NCBI RefSeq assembly: GCF_001611795.1
Contig: NZ_CP015098.1
Span: 8,494,001 to 8,558,000, forward strand
From: Streptomyces qaidamensis
GTDB lineage: Bacteria > Actinomycetota > Actinomycetes > Streptomycetales > Streptomycetaceae
Length of the DNA: 64,000 bases
Reading direction: 5' to 3'
The notes under the pieces are model-generated. The model was not told the origin of the DNA, searched no databases, and was given only the letters and a program-made list of their open reading frames with translations. The position numbers and the translations under genes are program-made. The first letter of the stretch is position 1. Each line of letters opens with the position of its first letter. Shown here in pieces: positions 1-8,078 of this stretch.

Positions 1-46
1 ATGTCGCGACCGTGGTCGGGCCGGCCGGTGCTGCGGGGTGCCCGGT

Positions 47-844
47 TCAGCTCACGGACGGGGTGAGCACCACGAAGTCGGCGCCGGCCGGGTCGAGGCA
101 GACGGCGAGGCGGCCGACGCCCTCCATGTCCTCCGGGCCCATCTGCACCGTGCCGCCGTTCCCGGCGACCTCGGCCACCGCGGCGTCGCAGTCCTCGACG
201 GCGAAGACCGGGTGCCAGTACGGCCGCCCGCCCGTCAGGGCCAGGTCCTCCTTGCGGAGCTCCATCAGCCCGCCGTGCATCCGGTCCTCGGGGAGCCCGG
301 AGGGGGTGATCAGGGTGTACGTGCCGGCGTCACCCGGCAGCGGCATGTCGCTGAACTGCCAGCCGAAGAGGATGCCGTAGAACTCCCGCGCACCCGCGGC
401 GTCGCTCGTGTACAGCTCGGTCCACGACAGGGAGCCCGGCTGGTCGACCAGCTCCAGGCCCTTGTTCGTGCCGGGCTGCCAGACGGCGAACTGACCGCCG
501 AGCGGGTCGCTGTACTGCGCCATCCGGCCCCAGTCGTCGAGGTCCATCGGTGCGACCCGCACGGTGCCGCCCGCCTCTTGCACGGCCTGCGTCGTGGCGT
601 CCGCGTCGGAGACGCAGTAGTAGAGCATCCAGGCCGATCGCGCGCCTTCCTCGGTGAGCCTGCCGAGCCCGGCGACGATCTTGCCGTCCTTCTTGAACAT
701 CCCGCCCTCGAAGTCCTCGCTCTCGGCCATGGACTCGTAGTCCCACCCGAGGACGGCAGCGTAGAAGGCGGCGGCTGCGGGGACGTCCGGAGCGCCCAGG
801 TCGAGCCAGCAGGGGGAACCGGGGACGTACTCCGTCGTGATCAT
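47..844 (-). CDS. VOC family protein with two glyoxalase-like domains
   Basis: The 265-residue protein has two vicinal-oxygen-chelate half-domains in tandem, about residues 9-120 and 130-260. Each opens with a typical strand (SPCWLDLGAPD, then SLSWTELYTSD) and carries a FY..LFGW-type helix. Two-domain VOC proteins of this kind are common in Streptomyces and are usually annotated as glyoxalase/bleomycin-resistance-like; no substrate can be assigned. I chose the ATG at 844 because GAAGGGAAG lies about 7 nt upstream. An in-frame start 17 codons earlier lacks a ribosome binding site. It lies 111 nt downstream of an SDR gene on the same strand and may be co-transcribed with it. Confidence 0.85.
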   Translation of the reverse strand: MITTEYVPGSPCWLDLGAPDVPAAAAFYAAVLGWDYESMAESEDFEGGMFKKDGKIVAGLGRLTEEGARSAWMLYYCVSDADATTQAVQEAGGTVRVAPMDLDDWGRMAQYSDPLGGQFAVWQPGTNKGLELVDQPGSLSWTELYTSDAAGAREFYGILFGWQFSDMPLPGDAGTYTLITPSGLPEDRMHGGLMELRKEDLALTGGRPYWHPVFAVEDCDAAVAEVAGNGGTVQMGPEDMEGVGRLAVCLDPAGADFVVLTPSVS

Positions 845-955
845 GGCGATGCTTCCCTTCGGCGGGTCCTGTGTGCCCAGCGTGACACCGAGCACCGGTC
901 ATCGCCCGTCGGCCGCTGTCCGTTCGGGGGACCACCGCGCGGATGCCGGGCGGCC

Positions 956-1798
956 TCAGTGGACGGACAGTCCGCCGTCGACGAAGAGCGACTGCCCGGT
1001 GACGTAGGCGGACGCCGCGCTCGCCAGGAAGACCGCCGCGCCCGCGAAGTCCTCGGCGAGACCGTTGCGCCCGATCATCGTGCGGGCGGCGAGGGCGGCC
1101 ACCTTCTCCGGGTCCGACGACAGCCGCGCGTTGAGCGGAGTCATCACGAAGCCCGGCACGAGGACGTTGCAGGTGACGCCACGCGGCGACCACGCCTCGG
1201 CCTGGGAGCGCGCCAGTGCCTCCAGGGCGCCCTTGGAGGCGCCGTAGGCGCCGCTCTGGACGAACGCGCGATGCGCCTGCTGCGAGCTGATGTGGATGAT
1301 CCGCCCGTACCCGCGCTCCGCCATGCCGGGGCCGAAGCGCTGCCCCAGCAGGAACGGCGCCTCCAGGTTGACGGCCATCGTTGCGTCCCAGACGTCCTCG
1401 CCCAGCTCGTCCATCGGCGGACGCAGGTTGATCCCGGCGCTGTTGACGAGGATGCCGGGCTCGCCGAAGGCCTCGACCGCCCGCTCCGCGGCCGTCCGCA
1501 CGCCCTCGCGGGTGCTGAGGTCCGCGCTCACCCACGCGGCACGGCAGCCCTCGGCCGTCAGTTCCCCGACCGTCGCCGTCAGACCGGCCTCGCCGCGGGC
1601 CACGACCACCACGCTCGCCCCGGCACGCGCGAGGGCGCCGGTGATGGCGCGCCCGATGCCGGAACTGCCGCCCGTGACCACCGCGACCCGGCCCTCCAGG
1701 GAGAACAGCTCGGAAAGGTAGGCCTGTGCGGCCGGGGAGGGCGGAGTCGCCCCGGTCGGCGGAGTCGGTTCTGTCCGTGGAACGGGCTGTGTCGTCAT
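956..1798 (-). CDS. SDR family NAD(P)-dependent oxidoreductase
   Basis: A classical short-chain dehydrogenase of 280 residues. The cofactor motif TGGSSGIG is at 42-49, the structural motif reads VNSAG (118-122) instead of the usual NNAG, the catalytic Ser is near 171, and Y185/K189 form the YxxxK pair. The C-terminus ends in the SLFVDGG segment typical of 3-ketoacyl-ACP-reductase and gluconate-dehydrogenase-like members. A Pro/Thr-rich extension of about 30 residues precedes the Rossmann core. The ATG at 1798 fits this fold; longer frames upstream are antisense to the next gene. It is divergent from the DUF4396 gene, and a metal-type operator lies between the two starts. Substrate unknown. 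Confidence 0.85.
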   Translation of the reverse strand: MTTQPVPRTEPTPPTGATPPSPAAQAYLSELFSLEGRVAVVTGGSSGIGRAITGALARAGASVVVVARGEAGLTATVGELTAEGCRAAWVSADLSTREGVRTAAERAVEAFGEPGILVNSAGINLRPPMDELGEDVWDATMAVNLEAPFLLGQRFGPGMAERGYGRIIHISSQQAHRAFVQSGAYGASKGALEALARSQAEAWSPRGVTCNVLVPGFVMTPLNARLSSDPEKVAALAARTMIGRNGLAEDFAGAAVFLASAASAYVTGQSLFVDGGLSVH

Positions 1799-1837
1799 GG
1801 TGATCAACTCTAGGTCGCGTCCACACTCCTCGCGCCC

Positions 1838-1859
1838 ATACCCCCTAGGGGTATATAAT
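1838..1859 (+). promoter_or_regulatory. CsoR-like operator overlapping a promoter
   Basis: ATACCCCCTAGGGGTAT (1838-1854) has perfect 7-bp arms (ATACCCC and GGGGTAT) around CTA. It runs directly into a consensus -10 TATAAT at 1854-1859. GC-rich C-tract/G-tract dyads flanked by TA are typical of CsoR-family (copper or sulfur-stress) repressor sites. The dyad fills the -35/-10 spacer, where a bound repressor would exclude polymerase. The start codon at 1868 is only 9 nt after the -10, so the mRNA is probably leaderless. No csoR gene lies in the window. Confidence 0.65.
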
Positions 1860-1867
1860 CGAGTGTC

Positions 1868-2344
1868 ATGGACCACACCGCTCATGAACACGAGAAGCAT
1901 GCGCACGGGACGGCGTCCTGGGGAACCGCCGTGAAGGCGACCCTGCACTGCCTGACCGGATGTGCGATCGGCGAGATCCTCGGCATGGTGATCGGCACGT
2001 CGCTGGGCTGGGCCAACGTGCCCACCATGGTCCTGGCGATCGGGCTCGCGTTCCTCTTCGGCTACTCGTTCACCCTGTTCGCCGTCCTGCGGTCCGGCAT
2101 CGGCCTCAAAGCCGCGATCAGGATCGCCCTCGCCGCGGACACGGTCTCGATCGCCGTGATGGAACTCGTGGACAACGCGATCATCGCGCTCACCCCGGGC
2201 GCGATGGACGCCCATCTGTCGGACGGCCTCTTCTGGTCCGCGCTCCTGGGCGGTTTCGCGGTCGCCTTCCTGGTCACGACCCCGGTCAACAAATGGATGA
2301 TCGGCCGCGGCAGGGGGCACGCCGTGGTGCACGCCCACCACTGA
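1868..2344 (+). CDS. DUF4396 family His-rich membrane protein
   Basis: The 158-residue protein has a His-rich N-terminus (H3, H6, H8, H11, H13), an HCLTGC motif at 27-32, about four membrane segments (26-46, 52-74, 84-108, 121-140) and a C-terminal tail ending HAVVHAHH. This matches DUF4396, a family of small membrane proteins with no established function. The histidines at both ends and the HCxxxC motif look like soft-metal ligands. The CsoR-like operator over the promoter points to metal control. The ATG lies where transcription should begin, so leaderless translation is likely. Copper transport or sequestration is an inference. Confidence 0.75.
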   Translation: MDHTAHEHEKHAHGTASWGTAVKATLHCLTGCAIGEILGMVIGTSLGWANVPTMVLAIGLAFLFGYSFTLFAVLRSGIGLKAAIRIALAADTVSIAVMELVDNAIIALTPGAMDAHLSDGLFWSALLGGFAVAFLVTTPVNKWMIGRGRGHAVVHAHH

Positions 2345-2366
2345 CGCGCTGTCACTCTCCGGGGCC

Positions 2367-3506
2367 TCAGCCCTTGAGCAGGCGCACCCGGCCGTCGGGG
2401 AGTTTCGTCCACCAGTGGTGGTAGCGGCGGTAGACCTCGGGGTCGTGGCCGGCCAGCAGCGCCGTCAGCGACGCGGCCTCCGCGGCCAGCCCGTCCCACA
2501 CGGCGCCCGGCAGATCGTGGAACGCCGTGGCCTCGACACCGCCGTCGACCGCGCGCCACACGCCGGCGACCCGGCCGTCCACCAGCAGCGTGGGCAGTAC
2601 GTCGCCGTTCACCCGGATCACCAGACGGCGATACGCCGGGGGAATCACGCGGCTGCGGTCGGCATGGGCCAGCAGAACGCTGTCCCACATGGCCATGAGC
2701 CGGGGCGGCGCCGGTGTGTCCGCCGACGGGCGCGGCGCGCCCGGTACGTCGTACAGGACGGTCCCGTCGGGCCCCCGGAGCCGCTCCACCATGTCGTCCA
2801 GGGCGAGCAGCGCACGGCGCACAGGGGCCCGCGGCACCATGGCGAACTGCGCGACGTCCGCCACCGAGGCGGGTCCGAAGCCCGCCAGATAACGCACGAC
2901 GAGGTGGCGCAGCGCCTCCGTCATCGTCTCGCGCCCTACGGGGACCGGGCCGGTCCGCGCCGCGACGAACGACGACCGCGCGCCGAACGACCACGGCCCG
3001 CCGGTCGGGACGTGGAGCAGCGGCGCGTACGCCTTGAGCCCCCACCACGCCCCTGCCGCCTTCTCCTCGCCGACCCGCTCCGCCAGCCAGGCCTGCACCT
3101 CGGCGGCCGTCCGGGGCCGGTCCGCGAAGTCCAGCAATTCGGGGACGAGCGCCTCGCCGTCGGCCGGCGTGAGCCCCGCGGCGGCGAAGCGGTACCCGAG
3201 CCGTGAGGCGTACAGCGTCTGCTGCATCGCCTCACGGAACACCTGGTGGTCGTCCGCGTGGACGGCGTGCAGCGTGATCCGCATCAGGGTCGCCTTGACC
3301 ACCGCGCGCTCCGTGAACGCGGCGTCCAGCTCGGTCGGCGCGAACCCGGCCAGCCGGTTCCACAGCGCCACGTACGGCGAAGCGGCGTGCTGCGCCTGCA
3401 GCGCCACCACACGCCGCACCGCCTCCCCGGCCTCCAGCACCTCTCGCCCCAGCAGCAACTGGCGCCCGAGAGTGGCCCGATTGAGCTCCTGCGCGGTGAT
3501 GTCCAC
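2367..3506 (-). CDS. winged-helix DNA-binding protein of the HTH_42 (AlkZ-like DNA glycosylase) family
   Basis: The 379-residue protein matches the HTH_42/YcaQ-AlkZ family in length and layout: three tandem winged-helix modules with a conserved N-terminal helix. LQAQH at 36-40 places glutamines at 37 and 39, the spacing of the catalytic Q-x-Q motif of AlkZ from the azinomycin producer, which excises bulky or cross-linked N7 purine lesions. YcaQ-type relatives have Q-x-D instead. Many Streptomyces carry such paralogues outside biosynthetic clusters, so alkylation or crosslink repair is plausible here but not shown. Translation starts at a GTG that lies inside a 13-bp palindrome (3502-3514). 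The gene converges on the DUF4396 gene. Confidence 0.75.
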   Translation of the reverse strand: MDITAQELNRATLGRQLLLGREVLEAGEAVRRVVALQAQHAASPYVALWNRLAGFAPTELDAAFTERAVVKATLMRITLHAVHADDHQVFREAMQQTLYASRLGYRFAAAGLTPADGEALVPELLDFADRPRTAAEVQAWLAERVGEEKAAGAWWGLKAYAPLLHVPTGGPWSFGARSSFVAARTGPVPVGRETMTEALRHLVVRYLAGFGPASVADVAQFAMVPRAPVRRALLALDDMVERLRGPDGTVLYDVPGAPRPSADTPAPPRLMAMWDSVLLAHADRSRVIPPAYRRLVIRVNGDVLPTLLVDGRVAGVWRAVDGGVEATAFHDLPGAVWDGLAAEAASLTALLAGHDPEVYRRYHHWWTKLPDGRVRLLKG

Positions 3507-3514
3507 GCCGTGGA
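3502..3514. promoter_or_regulatory. 13-bp palindrome over the start codon of the AlkZ-like gene
   Basis: TCCACGCCGTGGA has 6-bp perfect arms around one C and covers the GTG start at 3504-3506. A second GGAGCC/GGCTCC dyad follows at 3533-3547. The first could be an operator or a translation-blocking hairpin. Nothing here proves a role. Confidence 0.3.
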
Positions 3515-3649
3515 TTCTGCCGCGGCCCCACCGGAGCCACCGGCTCCACGGCAGTGGCCTGGATCACATGGCTCGGATTGAGTGCCCGGCCGGGCCGATG
3601 TCCGTACTCCTGGGTGGCGGAACGGGGCCGGATGCGAGGATGAGACGCC

Positions 3650-4303
3650 ATGACAGTGGGGTGGTGTGCTCGCGCGATACGGGCCGCGGTGTTCGCGGCC
3701 GTCTGTGTCGTGCTCGCCGCCCTGGGTCACGTCATGATGTCCGGCGACTACGTACCCCTGTCGACACTGCTGGCCGGCTGGGCCGTGACGGGCGCGGCGG
3801 GCTGGTGCCTCGCGGGCCGCGAGCGCGGACTGCGCAGGGTCGTCGGCGGCGCCGTGGCCGTCCAGACGGCGCTGCACTCGGCGTTCTCCCTCGGTCCGCC
3901 GGCACCTTCCGCACCCGGGGCCCACTCCACGGACATGCCGTCCATGAGCCACGGCATGGGCTCCATGAGCCACGACATGAGTGCGGGCGCCATGGAGGCC
4001 ATGTCCCCGCACGCCGGGCACGCCCCCGGCGGTGACTCGTCCCTCGGCATGCTCGCCGCCCACCTCCTGGCCGCGCTGCTGTGCGGCCTGTGGCTGGGCC
4101 ATGGGGAACGGGCCGTCTTCCGGCTGCTGCGTGCCGTGGGCAGCCGGCTCGCCGCGCCACTGCGGCTGCTGTTCGCCCTGCCCGTGCCGCCGCCCCCGCC
4201 CGCGCGCCGGCGGCGACGGCCGACGAACCGCTCGCCGCGCCGCCTCCTTCTCGTCCACGCGATCACCACCCGGGGACCACCCGCGGGGTCCGCTGCCGCC
4301 TGA
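3650..4303 (+). CDS. Met/His-rich integral membrane protein of unknown function
   Basis: I do not recognise a named family. The 217-residue protein has hydrophobic segments at about 11-29, 36-54, 63-80, 131-150 and 166-180. A Met/His/Ser-rich loop at 92-124 contains repeated MSH and HxM units, and the tail is Pro/Arg-rich. Met/His clusters of this type bind copper or silver in known periplasmic and membrane proteins. An ECF sigma factor starts 211 nt downstream in the same direction, and a hairpin spans this gene's stop codon, so the two may or may not share a transcript. A role in metal sensing or handling is an inference from composition only. Confidence 0.6.
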   Translation: MTVGWCARAIRAAVFAAVCVVLAALGHVMMSGDYVPLSTLLAGWAVTGAAGWCLAGRERGLRRVVGGAVAVQTALHSAFSLGPPAPSAPGAHSTDMPSMSHGMGSMSHDMSAGAMEAMSPHAGHAPGGDSSLGMLAAHLLAALLCGLWLGHGERAVFRLLRAVGSRLAAPLRLLFALPVPPPPPARRRRRPTNRSPRRLLLVHAITTRGPPAGSAAA

Positions 4304-4310
4304 CGGCAGC
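4292..4310 (+). terminator. hairpin spanning the stop codon, possible terminator
   Basis: GCTGCCG (4292-4298) and CGGCAGC (4304-4310) pair around a 5-nt loop that contains the TGA stop. A second stem, CCGGGGC/GCCCCGG, follows at 4320-4344. No T-tract follows either, as is common in high-GC genomes. This would partly separate the membrane protein from the sigma factor. Confidence 0.4.
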
Positions 4311-4514
4311 CGGTGCCGACCGGGGCTGCCCCTGCGCGCCCCGGCAGCGGTCGTACCCCCGTGGCTGCGCATCGCGAGAGGTCACTCCTCCCGACGCGCG
4401 GTACGGCCACGCCCGCGCCCCCGCTCACCGGACCGCGCACCCACGCGCGCACCTCTGACCTCACGGCCTGCCCGCTCGCGTCCTCGCGGTCCCGGAACCC
4501 GACAAGGACATCAG

Positions 4515-5126
4515 GTGATCACTCCTGCCCTGCCCCTTCCGCACGAGAGATCGGCGTCGGCCGACGCGTCGATAACCGCCTGGGCGCTCGCCGCCCGCGG
4601 CGGCGACTCCGCGGCCGTCGACCACTTCGTGCGCGCCCTGCACCGTGACGTCATCCGGTACGTCGCCCATCTGTGCGCCGACCCGCAGGCGGTGGACGAT
4701 CTGGCGCAGGACACGTTCCTGCGGGCGCTCGGCAGCCTGCACCGGTTCGAAGGCCGCTCCTCGGCGCGGACCTGGCTGCTGGCGATCGCCCGGCGCGCGG
4801 TGGCCGACAGCATCCGGCACACCGCCGTACGCCCCCGCCCGGCCGACCTGCCGGACTGGGAGCCGGTGGCCGAACTCGCCCAGCCGCGCGGCCTGCCCGG
4901 CTTCGACGACGGCGTGGCGCTGCTGGAGCTGCTGGCCGGGCTGCCGGACGAACGCCGCGAGGCGTTCGTCCTCACACAGCTGCTCGGCCTGCCCTATGCG
5001 GAGGCCGCCGCGCTGAGCAACTGCCCGGTCGGCACGGTCCGGTCCCGCGTCGCCCGCGCCCGGGCGACACTGCTGGCCCTGCTCGCCGCGGCCGAGGAAC
5101 CGGACCCCGCCCTCGCCGCGGCCTGA
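4515..5126 (+). CDS. ECF-type RNA polymerase sigma factor
   Basis: The 203-residue protein has sigma region 2 at about 35-105, including DDLAQDTFLRAL (61-72) for core binding, and region 4 at about 135-185 with the helix-turn-helix around YAEAAALSNCPVGTVRSRV (161-179). Regions 1 and 3 are absent, as in extracytoplasmic-function sigma factors. GTG at 4515 was chosen because AAGGA lies 6-7 nt upstream; earlier in-frame codons overlap the preceding gene. No anti-sigma gene with a zinc-binding HxxxCxxC motif adjoins it. The upstream Met/His-rich membrane protein is the only candidate partner. Target promoters are unknown. Confidence 0.9.
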   Translation: MITPALPLPHERSASADASITAWALAARGGDSAAVDHFVRALHRDVIRYVAHLCADPQAVDDLAQDTFLRALGSLHRFEGRSSARTWLLAIARRAVADSIRHTAVRPRPADLPDWEPVAELAQPRGLPGFDDGVALLELLAGLPDERREAFVLTQLLGLPYAEAAALSNCPVGTVRSRVARARATLLALLAAAEEPDPALAAA

Positions 5127-5144
5127 CACCCATCGAGAACCGTA

Positions 5145-5176
5145 CGGTGCCCGCCGCCTCTGCCCGGCGGGCACCG
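5145..5176. terminator. bidirectional hairpin terminator
   Basis: A perfect 12-bp stem (5145-5156 with 5165-5176) encloses an 8-nt loop, exactly between the convergent sigma factor and alpha/beta hydrolase genes. Stem GC content is very high and there is no T-run, which is usual for Streptomyces terminators. Confidence 0.7.
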
Positions 5177-5201
5177 GCCGGTGAACAGCCGCCCAACATG
5201 C

Positions 5202-6035
5202 TCAGCCATGCCGGGCTGCTGTCCTCCCGTCGCGCGCCTCCACCTCCCTCCAGAAGGCGCCGACCCGCGCGTTGAACACCTCCGGTACTTCCTGGAAGGG
5301 CTGATGCGCCTCCCCGGGCAGCACCTCGAACACGGCCCCCGGGATGCTGTCCGCGACCGCGCGGCCGAGGCGCGGTGGTGTGGCGAGGTCGAGTTCACCG
5401 GCGAGCACCAGGGTCGGGGCGCGGATGCCGCCGAGGCGGTCGAGGGTGTCGTGGCCGGCGAACGCCGCGAGCTGGCGCTGGAAAGCCTCGACCGATTGCG
5501 GATGCTCGAAGGCCAGCGCCTCGTCGACGAGGCGGTCGACCAGGCCGTCGGCGTGGGCGCGCGGGGTGTAGACCCACAGGTAGAACGCTTCCAGCATGGC
5601 CCGTTCGTCCGGGGCGCGTTCGACCATCCAGTTCCAGAAGCGCGTCATGGTCCGGAAGTAGGGATCCGGGCGGGCCATCGTGCTCATGAGGACGAGGCTG
5701 CGTACCGGGCCGGGGTGGCGCAGGGCCAGTTCCTGGGCGATGAAACTGCCGCCCGAGAAGCCCGCGACGTGCGCCGTCGGAACCCGGAGAGCACGCAGCA
5801 GCGCCGCCGCGTCGTGGGCCATCCCCGCTACGGAGGGCGGGCCGTCGGGCAGCGGGCTGCGGCCCGCGCCGCGGTTGTCGAACGCGGTGAGCCGGTAGCG
5901 GTCCGCGAACCCGTCGAGCTGTGGCAGCCATGCCTCGGCGGGGTCCCCGAGCCCCGCGACGAGCAGGACGTCGGGTCCCTCGCCCCGCTGCTCCACCCAG
6001 AGTTCCACGCCGTCGGCGTCGACCGTCCGACCCAT
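5202..6035 (-). CDS. alpha/beta hydrolase
   Basis: A single-domain alpha/beta-hydrolase of 277 residues. It has the nucleophile elbow GFSGGS (Ser94), an oxyanion region near VAGLGD, an Asp in GELDLATPP and the catalytic His in GEAHQPF near the C-terminus. The fold is that of the haloperoxidase/esterase group. The substrate is unknown. An alternative GTG start at 6044 would overlap the upstream oxidase's stop by 4 nt (GTGA), so the two genes are very likely translationally coupled and may act in one pathway. Confidence 0.85.
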   Translation of the reverse strand: MGRTVDADGVELWVEQRGEGPDVLLVAGLGDPAEAWLPQLDGFADRYRLTAFDNRGAGRSPLPDGPPSVAGMAHDAAALLRALRVPTAHVAGFSGGSFIAQELALRHPGPVRSLVLMSTMARPDPYFRTMTRFWNWMVERAPDERAMLEAFYLWVYTPRAHADGLVDRLVDEALAFEHPQSVEAFQRQLAAFAGHDTLDRLGGIRAPTLVLAGELDLATPPRLGRAVADSIPGAVFEVLPGEAHQPFQEVPEVFNARVGAFWREVEARDGRTAARHG

Positions 6036-6040
6036 AGCCG

Positions 6041-7423
6041 TCACCCTCGCGCCGGTTCGATGTTCTGGTTGGCGTGGAAGAGGTTGTCCGGGTCGTAGGT
6101 CCGCTTGACCCGGGCGAGCCGGTCGTAGTTGCCGCGGTACGTCGCCCGGACCCGCTCCTGGCCCTCGCCCGCGCCCATGAAGTTCACGTACGAGCCGCCC
6201 ATCGAGAACGGGTGCAGCTCCTCCTGGTAGCCCACGCACCACCGCCTGATCGTCTCGGCGTTGGCCGGGTCGGGGTCGACGCCGGCGAAGACACCGGACC
6301 AGAGGGCGTCGCGGTAGCTCCACGCGGTGTCGTCCGGGCCGACCCGGTGGGCGGCGCCGTCGATCGGGTAGAGGTGCATCAGCGAGAGCGGCGTGGGGTT
6401 GTTCCGCCCGTATGCGAGGTGCACGTCCAGGGCGGCGTCGGGGATGCTGTCGAAGAAGTCGCCCCGCCAGTACCACTGGTAGCCCGTCGGGATCAGATCG
6501 TCGAACATGCCCTGCAGCGCGTCGTACGGCATCGGCGTCGTGAAGTGGAAGGCCGGCCGGCCCGCGTCGTTCACCACCGAGAGGGTGTCGTCGACCCCGT
6601 CCAGGTCGCCCGTGCAGCACCACACGATGCCGCACACCTTCTTGCCGTGCAGTTCCTCCGGGAAGGGCGGGCCGGGCGGGACGACGAGGACGGCGAAGAA
6701 GCCGTAGACGTCCTCGGGTGCCTGGGGGAGGAACTCGCGGTACCACGCCAGGACTTCGCGCGTGCTGTCGACCGGCCAGACGGTCACCCCGACGCCGACC
6801 GTGCCCACCGGGTGCAGCCGGTAGGTGAGGGAGGTCGCGATGCCGAAGTTGCCGCCGCCGCCCCGCAGGGCCCAGAACAGGTCCGGGTGCTCGGTCTCGC
6901 TCGCGGTGACGAAGCCGCCGTCGGCCAGCACCACGTCCGCGGAGATCAGGTTGTCCACGGTCAGCCCGTACTTGCGGGTGAGGTAGCCGTGGCCGCCGCC
7001 GAGGGTCAGGCCTCCGACGCCCGTCATGGAGATGATGCCCGTGGGGGTGGCCAGACCGAAGGCCTGCGTGGCGTGGTCGAGGTCGCCGAGGTGGCTGCCG
7101 CCGCCGACCTCGGCGGTGCGCGCCTCCGGGTCCACCCGCACCCAGCGCATCGGCGAGAGGTCGACCGTCACACCGTCGTCCACCAGGCACAGGCCGGGAC
7201 CGCTGTGCCCGCCGCCCCGCACGGCGAGTTCCAGACCGTGGTCGCGGACATAGGTGACAGCGGCCATCACGTCGGCGGCGTCCGCGCAGGGCACGAGGGC
7301 GGCGGGCCGTTTGTCGATCATCGCGTTGTAGATCTTGCGCGCCTGGTCGTATCCGGCGTCCCGCGGGCCGATCACCGGCCCCCGCAGCGTGGTCCGCATG
7401 TCTTCCAGGGTGGCTGTGTCCAT
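6041..7423 (-). CDS. FAD-binding (BBE-type) oxidoreductase
   Basis: The 460-residue protein matches berberine-bridge-enzyme-like flavin oxidases. An N-terminal PCMH FAD domain carries RGGGHSG (His73, the usual 8-alpha-methyl flavin attachment site) and GGLTLGGGHG (137-146), and a C-terminal BBE segment ends in YDPDNLFHANQNI. The second covalent anchor, a Cys before the GGLTLGGG segment, is absent here (the region reads TGIISMTGVGG), so the flavin is probably attached by His only. GAGGAG lies 6 nt before the ATG at 7423. It overlaps or abuts the downstream alpha/beta hydrolase. Members oxidise sugars, alcohols or natural products; which one applies here is unknown. Confidence 0.88.
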   Translation of the reverse strand: MDTATLEDMRTTLRGPVIGPRDAGYDQARKIYNAMIDKRPAALVPCADAADVMAAVTYVRDHGLELAVRGGGHSGPGLCLVDDGVTVDLSPMRWVRVDPEARTAEVGGGSHLGDLDHATQAFGLATPTGIISMTGVGGLTLGGGHGYLTRKYGLTVDNLISADVVLADGGFVTASETEHPDLFWALRGGGGNFGIATSLTYRLHPVGTVGVGVTVWPVDSTREVLAWYREFLPQAPEDVYGFFAVLVVPPGPPFPEELHGKKVCGIVWCCTGDLDGVDDTLSVVNDAGRPAFHFTTPMPYDALQGMFDDLIPTGYQWYWRGDFFDSIPDAALDVHLAYGRNNPTPLSLMHLYPIDGAAHRVGPDDTAWSYRDALWSGVFAGVDPDPANAETIRRWCVGYQEELHPFSMGGSYVNFMGAGEGQERVRATYRGNYDRLARVKRTYDPDNLFHANQNIEPARG

Positions 7424-7618
7424 GACGATCTCCTCGGGCCGCGTGACCGTGCCGACACCACCAGCCTCCCGCCGACCGCGCAACGATGCATGTCCGCAGC
7501 CTCTGCCGTCTCCCGGGCGCCCGCGACCGAGCGGTGAGGCACCGCACGCGGGCCGCCGGGCCGGGTGGTGCCGGAAACCTAGTGGCGTCCGGCACTCGGG
7601 CGCGTGACGGTACGGTCC

Positions 7619-8069
7619 ATGGGCAAATCCGAGCACGCCGAAACGTGCACCGATCCGGTGACCGGCCGGTGTGCCGGGGGCGACCTCGACGTGACGAGGG
7701 CGGACGACGCGGCTCTGGAGGCGCACCTGCCGCTCGACATCATCGAGGAGGTCCCGCCGGGGAGCGTCGTGGCGCGCTTCGCGACCGCCCTCGGCCGGGG
7801 CGCGGCCGCCCCGACCGCCCTCGGCCGGGGCGGCCGCCGTCGAATGGCACGGCAGATGGCCGGACGAGCCGACGGCGGGCCACTGTGGATCACCTCCGTA
7901 CGACGGTGTCCAGGTCGTCTGCCACGGCGACCGGACCCGGCGGGGCCGCTGGACCGGGGAGCACACTGTCTTCGTGCACGTGACCACGTTCGGCGACCTG
8001 CCCCGCGCCCGGAAACTCGCCGCGTCCATCGGCGGCGAGGTCCTGGGCGAGCCGCAACTCGGGTGGTGA
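7619..8069 (+). pseudogene. frameshifted gene of unknown function with an internal tandem duplication
   Basis: Two reading frames look like parts of one protein. Frame 2 begins at ATG 7619 (or GTG 7604) and reads sensibly through LDIIEEVPPGSVVARFATAL (about 7730-7790). Frame 3 then continues from about 7833 (AAVEWHGRWPDEP) through FVHVTTFGDLPRARKLAAS to TGA at 8067. The switch occurs in an imperfect direct repeat of about 30 bp (7782-7811 and 7812-7839), whose second copy lacks two bases compared with the first. Restoring them joins the frames. I do not recognise the product. It is either a recent pseudogene or a sequencing error in a GC-rich repeat. It converges on the P450 gene. Confidence 0.5.
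7782..7839. repeat. imperfect 30-bp tandem duplication
   Basis: The first 21 bases of each unit are identical (from 7782 and from 7812). The units then differ by a 2-nt gap in the second copy, which shifts the reading frame of the surrounding gene. Confidence 0.75.
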
Positions 8070-8078
8070 TCGCGGGCG

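Noticed and set aside
330..1826. Long Arg/Gly-rich reading frames opposite or overlapping genes (for example 330-1826, 5202-7595 upstream part, 17331-18977, 51132-53318)
   Set aside because: These are frame shadows of high-GC coding DNA: composition is Arg/Gly/Ala/Pro-rich, no domains are visible, and each is covered by a well-supported gene in another frame.
7486..7983. Reading frame in the third phase across the frameshifted locus
   Set aside because: It is Arg-rich with no recognisable pattern. The other two frames give the sensible protein fragments.
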